A stretch of DNA of 41,533 nucleotides from CAZJLN01 sp964540765 (GTDB taxonomy: Bacteria; Chloroflexota; Anaerolineae; Anaerolineales; Anaerolineaceae): the NCBI GenBank assembly GCA_964540765.1, contig CAZINW010000019.1, positions 1 to 41,533 of the forward strand, given 5' to 3'. A program made the translations under genes and the position numbers. The notes beneath the pieces were generated by a model that saw only the letters and a program-made list of their open reading frames with translations, did not search any database and was not told where the DNA came from. Below, piece by piece: positions 8,236-16,502 of the stretch (position 1 is the first letter of the stretch; the number at the start of each line of letters is the position of its first letter).

Positions 8236-8453
8236 TTATGCGCCAATGGCGTACTTTGTTAAGGTAAATTGCACACCAAACCATTCCTTATGCTAAATGT
8301 TCCTGTCATACAAAAACAATTTTATTGGGTGTGCTTGGTCAACATTCAGTTATAAGGAAAGCCATCGACCAAAAATCGAAAAAGCAGTTAAAATCAATGC
8401 TAAACTGAACAACCTTCAACCAGTTTCAATTGCAGTGTAAAGGAGACACCTAA
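8236..8453. other. Intergenic region before the GH130 gene
   Basis: AT-rich, with no gene. It contains no copy of the TGGGAGCGCTCCCA operator found in the nearby importer locus. No strong promoter is obvious; AAAGGAG is the GH130 ribosome site just before 8454. Confidence 0.5.
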
Positions 8454-9419
8454 ATGAAGCAAGTTGGCACATCCAACATCCCCTGGGAAGAACGTCCTCC
8501 CCATAGCCATGATGTCGTCTGGCGCTACAGCCACAACCCCATCATTCCACGCGACTTGATCCCTTCCTCAAACAGCATCTTTAACAGTGCGGTTGTTCCT
8601 TTCAAGGATGCCTTTGCCGGTGTCTTTCGCTGCGATAATAAAAAGCGCGAAATGAACCTGCATGTCGGATTCAGCCGGAATGGGATCGATTGGCAGATCG
8701 AGAATGAGCCAATCACGTGGCAGTGTGATGACGCGGAACTGGCCCGCTTTGAATATCGCTATGACCCGCGCGTGCTCTGGCTGGAGGACCGTTACTACAT
8801 TACCTGGTGCAATGGTTACCATGGCCCCACCATTGGGATTGGCTACACACAGAATTTTAAGGCCTTTCACTTTTTAGAAAACGCACTGCTGCCCTTCAAT
8901 CGCAACGGTGTGCTTTTCCCACGCAAGATCAAGGAGCGTTATGTCATGCTTAACCGCCCCAGCGACAACGGTCACACCCCCTTTGGCGATATCTTCCTCA
9001 GCCAATCCTTTGACATGATCCACTGGGGTGAGCACCGCCACGTGATGGGCGTAAAGGACGGCTGGCAGAGCACCAAGATCGGCGCCGGTCCCATCCCGAT
9101 TGAGACGGAAGAAGGCTGGCTGCTCTTTTATCACGGCGTGCTCACTTCCTGCAATGGATTTGTCTACAGCTTTGGTGCTGCCCTACTGGATCTCGAGCAG
9201 CCTTGGAAGGTCATCCGGCGTGCCGGACCCTACCTGCTTTCACCGCAAACACTGTATGAATGCGTCGGGGATGTGCCCAACGTGGTCTTTCCCTGTGCAA
9301 CTCTCTATGACCAGCCCAGTGGTCGCATTGTCATCTATTACGGCGGTGCGGATACGGTCACGGCTTTGGCCTTCGCAAAAATGGATGAAGTTCTGGCTTT
9401 CATCCGATCAAATTCCTGA
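8454..9419 (+). CDS. GH130 glycoside phosphorylase/hydrolase
   Basis: A 321-residue five-bladed beta-propeller enzyme of family GH130. Visible marks are RYSHNPII near residue 25, FNSAVVPF about 42, the DPRVLWLEDRYYITW block (about 103), GVLFPRKIKERYVMLNRPS (about 148), GPIPIETEEGWLLFYHG (about 204) and the closing YYGGADT. Family members phosphorolyse or hydrolyse beta-mannosides, for example beta-1,4-mannosyl-glucose or mannobiose, giving mannose 1-phosphate. The subgroup cannot be fixed by eye. The start is set by AAAGGAG before the ATG. It converges with the ABC importer cluster, so shared regulation is possible, though its upstream region lacks the LacI operator. Confidence 0.88.
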   Translation: MKQVGTSNIPWEERPPHSHDVVWRYSHNPIIPRDLIPSSNSIFNSAVVPFKDAFAGVFRCDNKKREMNLHVGFSRNGIDWQIENEPITWQCDDAELARFEYRYDPRVLWLEDRYYITWCNGYHGPTIGIGYTQNFKAFHFLENALLPFNRNGVLFPRKIKERYVMLNRPSDNGHTPFGDIFLSQSFDMIHWGEHRHVMGVKDGWQSTKIGAGPIPIETEEGWLLFYHGVLTSCNGFVYSFGAALLDLEQPWKVIRRAGPYLLSPQTLYECVGDVPNVVFPCATLYDQPSGRIVIYYGGADTVTALAFAKMDEVLAFIRSNS

Positions 9420-9473
9420 GATATACCGGTCAGATTGGTTTGTGAGTTGATCAGACATCAAGCGTACCTGGTC

Positions 9474-9522
9474 ATTAAAAGCAGGATGGGTTTCCTTGAA
9501 AAATCAAGGAAACCCGTTCTGC
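9474..9522 (-). terminator. Strong hairpin at the GH130/importer junction
   Basis: An 18-pair stem (GCAGgATGGGTTTCCTTG on the plus strand, pairing with CAAGGAAACCCGTTCTGC, wobbles only) with an AT-rich loop. On the minus strand it is followed by TTTTAAT, so it terminates the importer operon, and it could also end the convergent GH130 transcript. Confidence 0.75.
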
Positions 9523-9547
9523 CAATTATGCACAATCCGAAGAAAAA

Positions 9548-10489
9548 TTATCCGTTCTTATTATAAAGCCAGCAAGACGCAGAATGACCAGGTTCGACCT
9601 CGAGAATGGGTGGCGTCTGCTTGCATAGATCAAAAACATGGGGACATCGGTCTGCATAGACACAACCGGTTGTGGATGCCCTGTCTGTCAGGCACTGTTC
9701 CACCGTTGTGGCTTCCCGATCCCATTCCTTGTCCAGGCGGGGTACGGAGGCGATCAACATTTGTGTGTATGGATGCAGCGGGTGATTAAAGACATTATCA
9801 ATGGTACCGACCTCTGCCGTGCAACCACGATACAGAATGATGGCTCTTTCGCTGATATAGTTTGCCAGGGACAGGTCGTGGGTGATGAACAGGATGGATA
9901 GCCCACTGGCTTTGAGTTCTGCCAACAGGTTGAGCACGTCGATGCGCGTGGATGCATCCAGCATGCTGATGATCTCATCCGCGACGAGGAATTTGATATC
10001 AAGCAACAAGGCGCGTGCGATCAGAAAGCGCTGAAGCTGCCCACCGCTGAGTTGATGCGGGTATTTATCAATCACATGCTCCGGGTTCAACCCCACTGAC
10101 TTAAGGGTTTGAGCGGTTTTCTCCTGCCATTCCTGATCTGAGATATGAGGATAAAACTCTTCGTGGATAATTTTGAATACGCGATCGGCTTTGAAAATCG
10201 GGTTGAAGCAACTGAAAGGATCCTGAAAAACGCCCTGAACCTTGCGGTAGTATTCCTTGTCCTGGTACTCCTGAATATCTTTACCATCCAGGTTGATCTG
10301 CCCGTTTGTAGTGGAGATAAGGCGCAGGATCATCTTGCCGATGGTACTCTTGCCGCTGCCACTTTCGCCAATCAGAGAGAGCACTTCTCCATCTTCAATG
10401 GTGAAACTGATATCATTTACTGCGCGCAGTTCCTTGCCCCCGAAGGTGCCGGTTTTATAAATTTTTGAGATGTGCTCCAGTTTAAGCAT
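9548..10489 (-). CDS. Opp/Dpp-type ABC importer ATPase (second, OppF-like)
   Basis: A 313-residue ATPase of the peptide/nickel/oligosaccharide importer family. Walker A is GESGSGKST, signature LSGGQLQRFLIARALL, Walker B FLVADEI with ISMLDAS following, and the switch His lies in FITHDLSLANY. The C-terminal oligopeptide-transporter extension is present, with three conserved Cys (GCVYADRCPHVFDLC), a region known to carry an iron-sulfur cluster in some DppD/OppF proteins. The Walker B has ADEI instead of LDE, as in this subfamily. The start is ATGCTTAAA at 10489, which overlaps the end of the preceding ATPase gene by eight bases, indicating coupling. Last gene of the operon. Confidence 0.88.
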   Translation of the reverse strand: MLKLEHISKIYKTGTFGGKELRAVNDISFTIEDGEVLSLIGESGSGKSTIGKMILRLISTTNGQINLDGKDIQEYQDKEYYRKVQGVFQDPFSCFNPIFKADRVFKIIHEEFYPHISDQEWQEKTAQTLKSVGLNPEHVIDKYPHQLSGGQLQRFLIARALLLDIKFLVADEIISMLDASTRIDVLNLLAELKASGLSILFITHDLSLANYISERAIILYRGCTAEVGTIDNVFNHPLHPYTQMLIASVPRLDKEWDREATTVEQCLTDRASTTGCVYADRCPHVFDLCKQTPPILEVEPGHSASCWLYNKNG

Positions 10490-11444
10490 TTTCTGTAATC
10501 TCCCTCCAACATGCCACAAAATGATCTTTTTCAATTTCCTGGAAGGGTGGAACTTCGATGCATTTTTCGTATGTCACCGGGCAGCGGTCACGGAAGCGGC
10601 AGCCCTCCGGTGGTTTGAGCAGTAAGGGCGGTTTTCCGGGGATTCCCGATAACTTCATATCGCTATACTTTACGCCCACTTTCGGCAGCGAGGAAATCAG
10701 CATTTTTGTATAAGGATGCCGTGGGGATTGAATAATCGTCCGGGTGGAGGCTTTTTCAGCCAGTTGTCCGGCGTACATGATCAGGATGCTATCCGCTATC
10801 TGGTAGAGGATTGAGACGTCATGGGTGATCACGATCATGTTTTTCATGAATTGACGGTCACGAAAATCCACCAGCATCTCAGCCACCGCCTTTTGTGTGG
10901 AAACATCCAGGGCAGAGGTGATCTCATCTGCGAGCAGCAGGGATGGATCTAAAATGGTGGACAGCACCATCACCAGGCGCTGCTTCATGCCCCCGGAAAG
11001 TTCGATGGGGTACATTTTCAAAACGTCCTGGGGTAGCTTGACCAGATCCAACCTGCATTTCAATTCTGTCAGTTTCTCGTCGTAATTTACATCACGTGAC
11101 TCGAGCATTTCCTGGATCATTTTGCCGATCTTGCGAATGGGGTTGAGGGCATTCATGGCGTACTGGGGAATGATGGAGATTTTCTTGAAGCGAAATTCAT
11201 CCATCGCCTCCATATCCAAAATAGGGAGGATCTCACCATCCAACAAAACCTGACCCGAAATATGCTTCATGGGAGGGGTCAGCATGATCAGACTGTGAGC
11301 CAGGGTGGTCTTGCCACAACCGGACTCGCCAGCCAGACCCATGATCTCTCCATCAGCAATGGAAAAACTGGCTTGTTCCAAGGCACGCACGTCCCCCTTT
11401 AGAGTCTGATAATAAACAGAAAGGTTTTCTACTTGTAGGCTCAT
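10482..11444 (-). CDS. Opp/Dpp-type ABC importer ATPase (first, OppD-like)
   Basis: A 320-residue ATPase. Walker A GESGCGKTT (about 38-46), signature ELSGGMKQRLVMVL, Walker B LLLADEITSALD and the switch His in VITHDVS. The C-terminal extension with conserved Cys (GCRFRDRCPVTYEKC) marks the peptide/oligosaccharide importer ATPases. It forms a heterodimer with the OppF-like protein below. The start is two bases after the permease stop; the ribosome site GAGA is weak, so translational coupling is likely. It energises uptake of the ligand bound by the lipoprotein encoded at the head of the operon. Confidence 0.88.
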   Translation of the reverse strand: MSLQVENLSVYYQTLKGDVRALEQASFSIADGEIMGLAGESGCGKTTLAHSLIMLTPPMKHISGQVLLDGEILPILDMEAMDEFRFKKISIIPQYAMNALNPIRKIGKMIQEMLESRDVNYDEKLTELKCRLDLVKLPQDVLKMYPIELSGGMKQRLVMVLSTILDPSLLLADEITSALDVSTQKAVAEMLVDFRDRQFMKNMIVITHDVSILYQIADSILIMYAGQLAEKASTRTIIQSPRHPYTKMLISSLPKVGVKYSDMKLSGIPGKPPLLLKPPEGCRFRDRCPVTYEKCIEVPPFQEIEKDHFVACWREITENA

Positions 11445-11446
11445 GA

Positions 11447-12307
11447 TTACATTTCTCTCAGTTTGGGGTTGAAGACTTCGTCAAGACCGACATTCATGGT
11501 GTACAGAGCACCCACAATAATGGTGATGCCCAAGCCCGGGGGAACGAACCACCACCACATATCCAACTGCAAGGCGCCCCAATTGACGGCATACTGCATC
11601 ATCAAACCCAACGAGATGGTATTGGTCGGTCCCAATCCAATAAAATCCAGGGTGGCTGCATTCAGGATCGCCCCACCAAACTGCAGGATGAAAGTCATCA
11701 CTAGATAAGACATCATGTTCGGAGCGATCTCAGAAAAGATGATCTTGTTTTGTTTTATGCTGCTCATTTTTGCCAGGTCCACAAAGTCCCGCGTGCGGAG
11801 TGAAAAAGTCTGGGCACGGATAGCCCGGGCCGCCCAAGGCCAGGCTGTCATTCCAATTAATATGCTCTGGGTAAAGATCGAGCGTACCTCAAGATAGGCT
11901 GAGATGATCAGCAGCACGGCAAAGGTGGGGATGACCAGGATAACATTCGTTAAAATATTCAAGATCTCATCCACCCAGCCGCCGTAGTAACCGGCTGTAA
12001 ACCCGATCAGAATCCCGATAATGGTACCGATTCCACCGCCAATCAAGCCCACCAAGAAGGTGGCTCGCAACCCATGCACAAACTGAGCGAAGACATCCTG
12101 ACCAAACATGGTCGTCCCGAATAAATATTCGGAGGAGGGTGGTACTGGACCCATTGGATTGACGTAGTCAAAAGGATCATTGTGCACAAACAATGGACCA
12201 AGGATGGTCAGTAATAAAAAGAAGATAATGATTGCAAGACCAATCAATAATTTTGGATTCCTCAGTGCAAAAAAGAGAAATTCATTTTTCTTTTTGGTGT
12301 TGGTCAT
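11447..12307 (-). CDS. ABC importer permease, DppC/OppC type
   Basis: A 286-residue inner-membrane permease with about six helices. It starts with a short cytosolic tail (NTKKKNEFLFFALRNPK), then the first helix and the DppC-typical loop GTTMFGQDVFAQFVHGLR. The ATPase-coupling EAA region lies near DFVDLAKMSSIKQNKIIFSEI, followed by GPTNTISLGLMM. The C-terminal helix ends in FNPKLREM, standard for the family. Its ATG overlaps the stop of the DppB-like gene by four bases (ATGA). It pairs with that protein to form the transport channel. Confidence 0.88.
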   Translation of the reverse strand: MTNTKKKNEFLFFALRNPKLLIGLAIIIFFLLLTILGPLFVHNDPFDYVNPMGPVPPSSEYLFGTTMFGQDVFAQFVHGLRATFLVGLIGGGIGTIIGILIGFTAGYYGGWVDEILNILTNVILVIPTFAVLLIISAYLEVRSIFTQSILIGMTAWPWAARAIRAQTFSLRTRDFVDLAKMSSIKQNKIIFSEIAPNMMSYLVMTFILQFGGAILNAATLDFIGLGPTNTISLGLMMQYAVNWGALQLDMWWWFVPPGLGITIIVGALYTMNVGLDEVFNPKLREM

Positions 12308-13296
12308 GCTGTTTCACCCATCATGCCTTTCCGTGTTCTTGGGTCCACCATGATATAGACGATATCAATGACGAAATTTGCAATCAGAACACCAATAATA
12401 ATGAAGAGGAAACAACCCTGGATCAGGAAATAGTCCTGATTTTGAATGGCTGCCAGGATCAGGTAGCCGATGCCTGGATAGGAAAAAACCACCTCAGTAG
12501 ACAGGGCACCAGCCAAAATCGCACCCAACTGTAACGCCAGACCACTGAGTTGCGGTAACACGGCATTGTTGAAAGCGTACTTGCGCACCAGTTTGCGGGG
12601 GATCCCCAGCGCTTCAAGATAATGGGAGTAGTCTGCATCCAGTTCATAAATGATCATGTTGCGCATGCCGATAGCCCAACCCCCGAACATCACCAAAAAG
12701 AGCGAGGCAAAAGGCAGGAACCAGTGACTAAAGAGGCTGCCAATGAATGCCCATGAGAGATGCGGACGCATGGTAAAGCTATAAGCACCGGCAATGGGAA
12801 AAATATCCAGCACAATCCCCAAGAACCATGCCAGCAGAATACCCAGCCACATGTAGGGGGTCGCAGTAAGAATGTACCCGATCGGAGAGACCGTGTTATC
12901 CAACCACTTGGAACGCGCCGCGATCGCGCCAAACTTATTGCCAGCCCACCAGCTCAGTAAAATGGCCGGCAGCAAAAGGGCAATATCGTAAGGCACCGCA
13001 CGCATGATCACGGACATCACTGGTTGTGGGAACAGGTAAACACTAATGCCCAAATTACCGTGAAAAAGCTCTTTCCAGAAATTGAGATACTGTTGAAAGA
13101 GGGGAACATCCAGTCCAAAGATCCTGGAGTAGTACTCATACATCGCCTGGGCGGCTTCCGGATTGATGTTGGTCCTGGAAAGCATATTTCTGATGGGATC
13201 ACCAGGCATGAAGCGCGGGATCAGCCAGTCAATCGTGATTGCCACAAAAAAGGTCAGCAGGTAAATGAGAATCTTCCTTGTAAAATACCGTTTCAT
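12304..13296 (-). CDS. ABC importer permease, DppB/OppB type
   Basis: A 330-residue inner-membrane permease. The first helix (YFTRKILIYLLTFFVAITI) is followed by the family's PRFMPGDP motif and a long extracytosolic loop. The coupling region near DADYSHYLEALGIPRKLVRK resembles the EAA loop, and EVVFSYPGIGYLILAAI is the conserved late segment. I chose ATG at 13296 because GAAGG lies nine bases upstream; a GTG three codons earlier is possible. A GC-rich hairpin separates it from the binding-protein gene, which may allow more binding protein than permease, as is common in such operons. Confidence 0.88.
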   Translation of the reverse strand: MKRYFTRKILIYLLTFFVAITIDWLIPRFMPGDPIRNMLSRTNINPEAAQAMYEYYSRIFGLDVPLFQQYLNFWKELFHGNLGISVYLFPQPVMSVIMRAVPYDIALLLPAILLSWWAGNKFGAIAARSKWLDNTVSPIGYILTATPYMWLGILLAWFLGIVLDIFPIAGAYSFTMRPHLSWAFIGSLFSHWFLPFASLFLVMFGGWAIGMRNMIIYELDADYSHYLEALGIPRKLVRKYAFNNAVLPQLSGLALQLGAILAGALSTEVVFSYPGIGYLILAAIQNQDYFLIQGCFLFIIIGVLIANFVIDIVYIMVDPRTRKGMMGETA

Positions 13297-13327
13297 GCAC
13301 CACACCCTTCATTCATTGAGTGTAAAG

Positions 13328-13362
13328 CCTGCCCCTCTCCGACACAATGGGGAGGGGCAGGG
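13328..13362 (-). terminator. Intra-operon hairpin between binding protein and permease
   Basis: CCTGCCCCTC pairs with GAGGGGCAGG around a short loop. On the minus strand it is followed only by CTTTACAC, so it is a weak terminator or a 3'-end stabiliser of the abundant binding-protein message. Confidence 0.55.
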
Positions 13363-13393
13363 AGTGATTAAGTAGTCTCAATCGAGACGAAGG

Positions 13394-15208
13394 TTATTCA
13401 CCAACGGGCTGCAAGTTGATCAGGGTCTTCACCCCACCCAACTGCCAGTAGCCTGACCAGGAGGTGGGCAGTGTGGGTGATTCAGAGTCAACCGTTGGCC
13501 AATTGGTCCAGACAGCATCGCTGAACTGTGCCCACAAGCCGTTGTACCACAGTGGGATCATCGGCACGTCGGTAAGCATTATCTGCTCAATTTCGGAGCA
13601 GGCAGCTTGCATCCCTTCGACATCAGACGAAGGGATTTTAGCAAGAGCATCAACTTTGTCAAAAATTTCTTGATTTTCATAGCGACCGAAGTTGCCAGAC
13701 TGTTCTGCTTCACCGACTGCGGTAAGGGGATGTTTGAAGAGCAGGTTGAAGAGTGTCCAAGGGGTGTTGCTCATGGATGCCCAGTTGTTGAGGGTCATGT
13801 TGAACGTGCCATTTTGTAGCCCGTCATTCCAGGCGCCGTAATCAATTGGGAGTGCCTGAACATTGATCCCCGCTGCCTGGGCGCTCTTGGCGATGACGTT
13901 GATGGCTTCCATCCAGTCAGTCCAACCAGTTGGGCAGGTCACTTCGAGTTCGATCGCTGTGCCGTCAGACATCGTGTAGAAACCGTCAGCGCCCTTGATA
14001 TAGCCGGCTTCGATCAGAATGGCTTCAGCCTGGGCAGGGTCATATTTCCATCCAGTGCTCTCAACCAGGTCCTTGTCAACATAAGCATCAAGGTTAGGCA
14101 GCAAACCAGTGGGGCTGGCAGCCTTGACCAGGCTGGCGTAGGCTACATTCACAATCTCTTCGGTGTTAATGGAGTAAGCCAGAGCCTTGCGGAAAGCAGG
14201 ATCATCCATGGGTTTAATGGTATTGTTCAGGAACAATACTGCCGTGTTGGCAGAAAGCATGTAAGGGGCTTCAGGATAGTAGGTCTTGACGTAACCCTTC
14301 TTTGCCAGTTCAGCCACGCCGGGCAGGAAGTTGTTGCTCAGGTCCATCTCGCCCTTGATCACCATCCCCAGGGCAATATTGTTGCTCGAGGTACGGATAT
14401 CCACAATATACTTGGGGGCCGGGGTACCGAACACATCGATGCCCCACCAAGCCTCATTACGCTTCCAAACGTTGCGATCTTCGCTGTGGGTCTCGTACAG
14501 ATAAGCACCAGATCCGATCGGTTTTTCATTGGCGCCAACGGTGATCTCCTCTTCCGTGCGACCTTCCCATAGGTGCTTTGGCACAATCGGAATGTTATAG
14601 AGATTGTTTTCAAATTCCTGGTAGAGAGGATCGGTGAAGGTGAGTTTGAGATTCAGGTCGTCAACTGCTTCGATGGAAGTGAGATATGTCCACATTTTCA
14701 CGAACCACATGGGATAATTCTTACCAAGCTCAAAGGTATAGACTACGTCCGCGGCTGTCAGGGGTTCCCCGTCTGACCACGTGAGTCCTTCACGAAGTTT
14801 GATTTCGTAGGTGGTGTCATCCGCCCAGGCGCCACTTTCAGCCAACCATCCTTCCATTGTGCCGGAGAGGGGATCATACGAAAAGAGAGTCTCGTAAACA
14901 TAACCCAGGGTACCGGTCGTATTGGCAAGGCTGCCGGGTTGGAAGGGGTTCCATGTGGAAGGCGGCCCCCAAGCGGCACCACTGATATACAGGGTTTCAT
15001 TCCGTTCGTACACTAAAGCGGGCTCTTCCACAGGTGCCTCAGTCGGTTCTTCAACAACAGGTGCTTCTGTCGGCTCCTCGACCACTGGTTCCTCGGTTGG
15101 CTCCTCAATAGGTGGCTCTTCAACCGGGGTTTCTGTAGCAGGCTGGCAGGCTGTCATCAGCATACTTAGCACTACCACGATGGCAAATATCCATTTTACT
15201 GTTTTCAT
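13394..15208 (-). CDS. Family-5 solute-binding lipoprotein of the ABC importer
   Basis: A 604-residue extracytosolic protein. The signal peptide ends in the lipobox LMTAC (Cys about 21). An Pro/Glu/Thr/Val-rich linker of near-repeats (EEPTEAPVVEEPTEAP, about 26-63) follows. The SBP_bac_5 domain begins at TLYISGAAWGPPSTWNPF and contains WSDGEPLTAADVVYTFELGK, where TW/FSDG is a classic motif, plus LAYSINTEEIV. Family members bind peptides, but in Thermotoga and Chloroflexota many bind oligosaccharides; control by a LacI protein favours a sugar ligand here. AAAGGAG precedes the ATG. First structural gene of the importer, with the LacI operator 118 bases upstream. Confidence 0.9.
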   Translation of the reverse strand: MKTVKWIFAIVVVLSMLMTACQPATETPVEEPPIEEPTEEPVVEEPTEAPVVEEPTEAPVEEPALVYERNETLYISGAAWGPPSTWNPFQPGSLANTTGTLGYVYETLFSYDPLSGTMEGWLAESGAWADDTTYEIKLREGLTWSDGEPLTAADVVYTFELGKNYPMWFVKMWTYLTSIEAVDDLNLKLTFTDPLYQEFENNLYNIPIVPKHLWEGRTEEEITVGANEKPIGSGAYLYETHSEDRNVWKRNEAWWGIDVFGTPAPKYIVDIRTSSNNIALGMVIKGEMDLSNNFLPGVAELAKKGYVKTYYPEAPYMLSANTAVLFLNNTIKPMDDPAFRKALAYSINTEEIVNVAYASLVKAASPTGLLPNLDAYVDKDLVESTGWKYDPAQAEAILIEAGYIKGADGFYTMSDGTAIELEVTCPTGWTDWMEAINVIAKSAQAAGINVQALPIDYGAWNDGLQNGTFNMTLNNWASMSNTPWTLFNLLFKHPLTAVGEAEQSGNFGRYENQEIFDKVDALAKIPSSDVEGMQAACSEIEQIMLTDVPMIPLWYNGLWAQFSDAVWTNWPTVDSESPTLPTSWSGYWQLGGVKTLINLQPVGE

Positions 15209-15209
15209 C

Positions 15210-15281
15210 TTAATTCTCCTTTTTTTTATTATTGTTGGTTAAATACTTCTTTTGATTTTCATATTCAGGTTTCTTTCTCAA
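15210..15281 (-). CDS. Possible 23-codon leader ORF before the binding-protein gene
   Basis: A TTG at 15281 stands seven bases after a very strong AAAGGAGG. The frame reads MRKKPEYENQ, then Lys/Asn-rich residues, and stops one base before the binding-protein ATG; it contains that gene's own ribosome site. It may be a translated leader that couples to the lipoprotein, or only a leftover ribosome site. No homologue is recognised. Confidence 0.25.
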   Translation of the reverse strand: MRKKPEYENQKKYLTNNNKKKEN

Positions 15282-15299
15282 ATGCTATCCTCCTTTCAT

Positions 15300-15316
15300 A
15301 GCTTGATTAACAAGCT
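15300..15316. repeat. Short inverted repeat in the binding-protein leader
   Basis: AGCTTG-N5-CAAGCT between the LacI operator and the AAAGGAGG site. It could be a 5' stem in the message or a second protein-binding site. Confidence 0.35.
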
Positions 15317-15325
15317 AGATAACAA

Positions 15326-15339
15326 TGGGAGCGCTCCCA
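15326..15339. promoter_or_regulatory. LacI-family operator before the importer operon
   Basis: The perfect 14-base palindrome TGGGAGCGCTCCCA, with the central CG dyad typical of LacI-family operators. It is identical to the site before the regulator gene. It lies between the regulator stop and the binding-protein gene. A possible -35 (TTGCCA on the minus strand) overlaps its flank, so binding should block initiation. Confidence 0.8.
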
Positions 15340-15359
15340 CTCCATGGCAAATTAAATGC

Positions 15360-16406
15360 TTATTTTTTCATTTCTTCGCCATTAGTGAGAGGCTTGCACC
15401 CACATGAGCCACGGATAACCAGCTCGGTCTCCATGATTTCTTGATGAATTTCATGGGAGTTACTTTTGATCATGTCAGTCAGGATCTTTACCGCCTGAGC
15501 ACCAAAACGCACTACGGGTTGTCGGATTGTGGTCAGGTGCAACTCAATCACCGCAGGTAAAGGCAGATCATCAAAGCCAATAAAAGCGATATCCTGTGGC
15601 ACAGACATGCCAGCATCCCGCACAGCTTGCATTGCACCGATTGCCATCACATCCGAAGCTGCAAAGACAGCATCCGGCCGATAGGGCAACAAGGTCTGCA
15701 TGCTGGTATAACCACCGGCTTCAGTAAAATTTGATTCGACGATCAGGAGCTCGTCCACGTCCATCCCGGCTGAACGCAATGCTTGGCGGTAGCCTTCGAG
15801 CCGATCCAAACCGACAGCACTCTCCAGGGGACCGGTGATGGTAGCAATACGCTTGCGATTGTGTGAAATGAGGTGTCTAACCGCTTTTTCAGCGGCAGCG
15901 ACATTGTCAATATCGATATAACTGATCTGCTTTTCATAGAGGGGTCTGCCGGCAACAATCACAGGGAGATTTGTACCCATAAGATCATGTAGCAGGCTCT
16001 GATCAGCGTGATGTCCTGATTGGACGATGATCCCATCAAAAAGACCTTTGCGTGAAACGCGTGGGAAAAGTTTATCCTGATCCGCTTTGCTCCCAGCCAG
16101 GTATAAGGCAAGAGTATAGTCATATTGATTGCATGCCTGAGCAACGCCCTTGATAAGATGGGGATAATAGGGGTCGGTAAAGAAAACGCTGACGCTATGG
16201 GGAAGCACCAGACCAATTGTGTTGGAGCGTTGTGAAGCCAGGGTGCGTGCGGCTGCATTCGGAATGTACCCCGTGGCTTCGATTACAGCCATCACACGCT
16301 CTCTGGCATATTCGCTGACATTGGAATGCCCATTGACCACTCTTGAGACGGTTGAGCGCGCAACACCTGCTTTTTCCGCAATATCCTCCAAACGCAAAGC
16401 AGACAA
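15360..16406 (-). CDS. LacI-family transcriptional regulator of the importer
   Basis: A 348-residue regulator. The N-terminal helix-turn-helix and hinge read LEDIAEKAGVARSTVSRVVN (about residues 6-25) and then NAAARTLASQRSNTIGLVLP. The remainder is the periplasmic-binding-protein-like effector domain (GVAQACNQYDYTLALYLAG, VFAASDVMAIGAMQAVRDAG, AFIGFDDLPLP, TTIRQPV), ending in a Gly/Cys-containing tail (RGSCGCKP). GGAGG precedes a TTG at 16406 by five bases and gives the usual N-terminus; a GTG four codons upstream overlaps that ribosome site and is less likely. The identical palindromes before this gene and before the importer indicate autoregulation plus importer control. The effector is presumably a sugar; its identity is unknown. 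Confidence 0.92.
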   Translation of the reverse strand: MSALRLEDIAEKAGVARSTVSRVVNGHSNVSEYARERVMAVIEATGYIPNAAARTLASQRSNTIGLVLPHSVSVFFTDPYYPHLIKGVAQACNQYDYTLALYLAGSKADQDKLFPRVSRKGLFDGIIVQSGHHADQSLLHDLMGTNLPVIVAGRPLYEKQISYIDIDNVAAAEKAVRHLISHNRKRIATITGPLESAVGLDRLEGYRQALRSAGMDVDELLIVESNFTEAGGYTSMQTLLPYRPDAVFAASDVMAIGAMQAVRDAGMSVPQDIAFIGFDDLPLPAVIELHLTTIRQPVVRFGAQAVKILTDMIKSNSHEIHQEIMETELVIRGSCGCKPLTNGEEMKK

Positions 16407-16445
16407 ACAATCCTCCACACATGAAGCGCCAATCAGGATATGTTT

Positions 16446-16461
16446 ATGGGAGCGCTCCCAT
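16446..16461. promoter_or_regulatory. LacI-family operator before the regulator gene
   Basis: The perfect 16-base palindrome ATGGGAGCGCTCCCAT. It starts within a few bases of the predicted transcription start of the regulator gene, ideal for autorepression. Confidence 0.82.
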
Positions 16462-16470
16462 GCACTATTT

Positions 16471-16498
16471 ATTATATAGCAATTTATTAATCTGTCAA
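16471..16498 (-). promoter_or_regulatory. Consensus promoter of the LacI-family gene
   Basis: On the minus strand TTGACA (16493-16498), a 16-base spacer and TATAAT (16471-16476), both perfect consensus hexamers. The operator lies immediately downstream. Confidence 0.85.
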
Positions 16499-16502
16499 CC
16501 TT

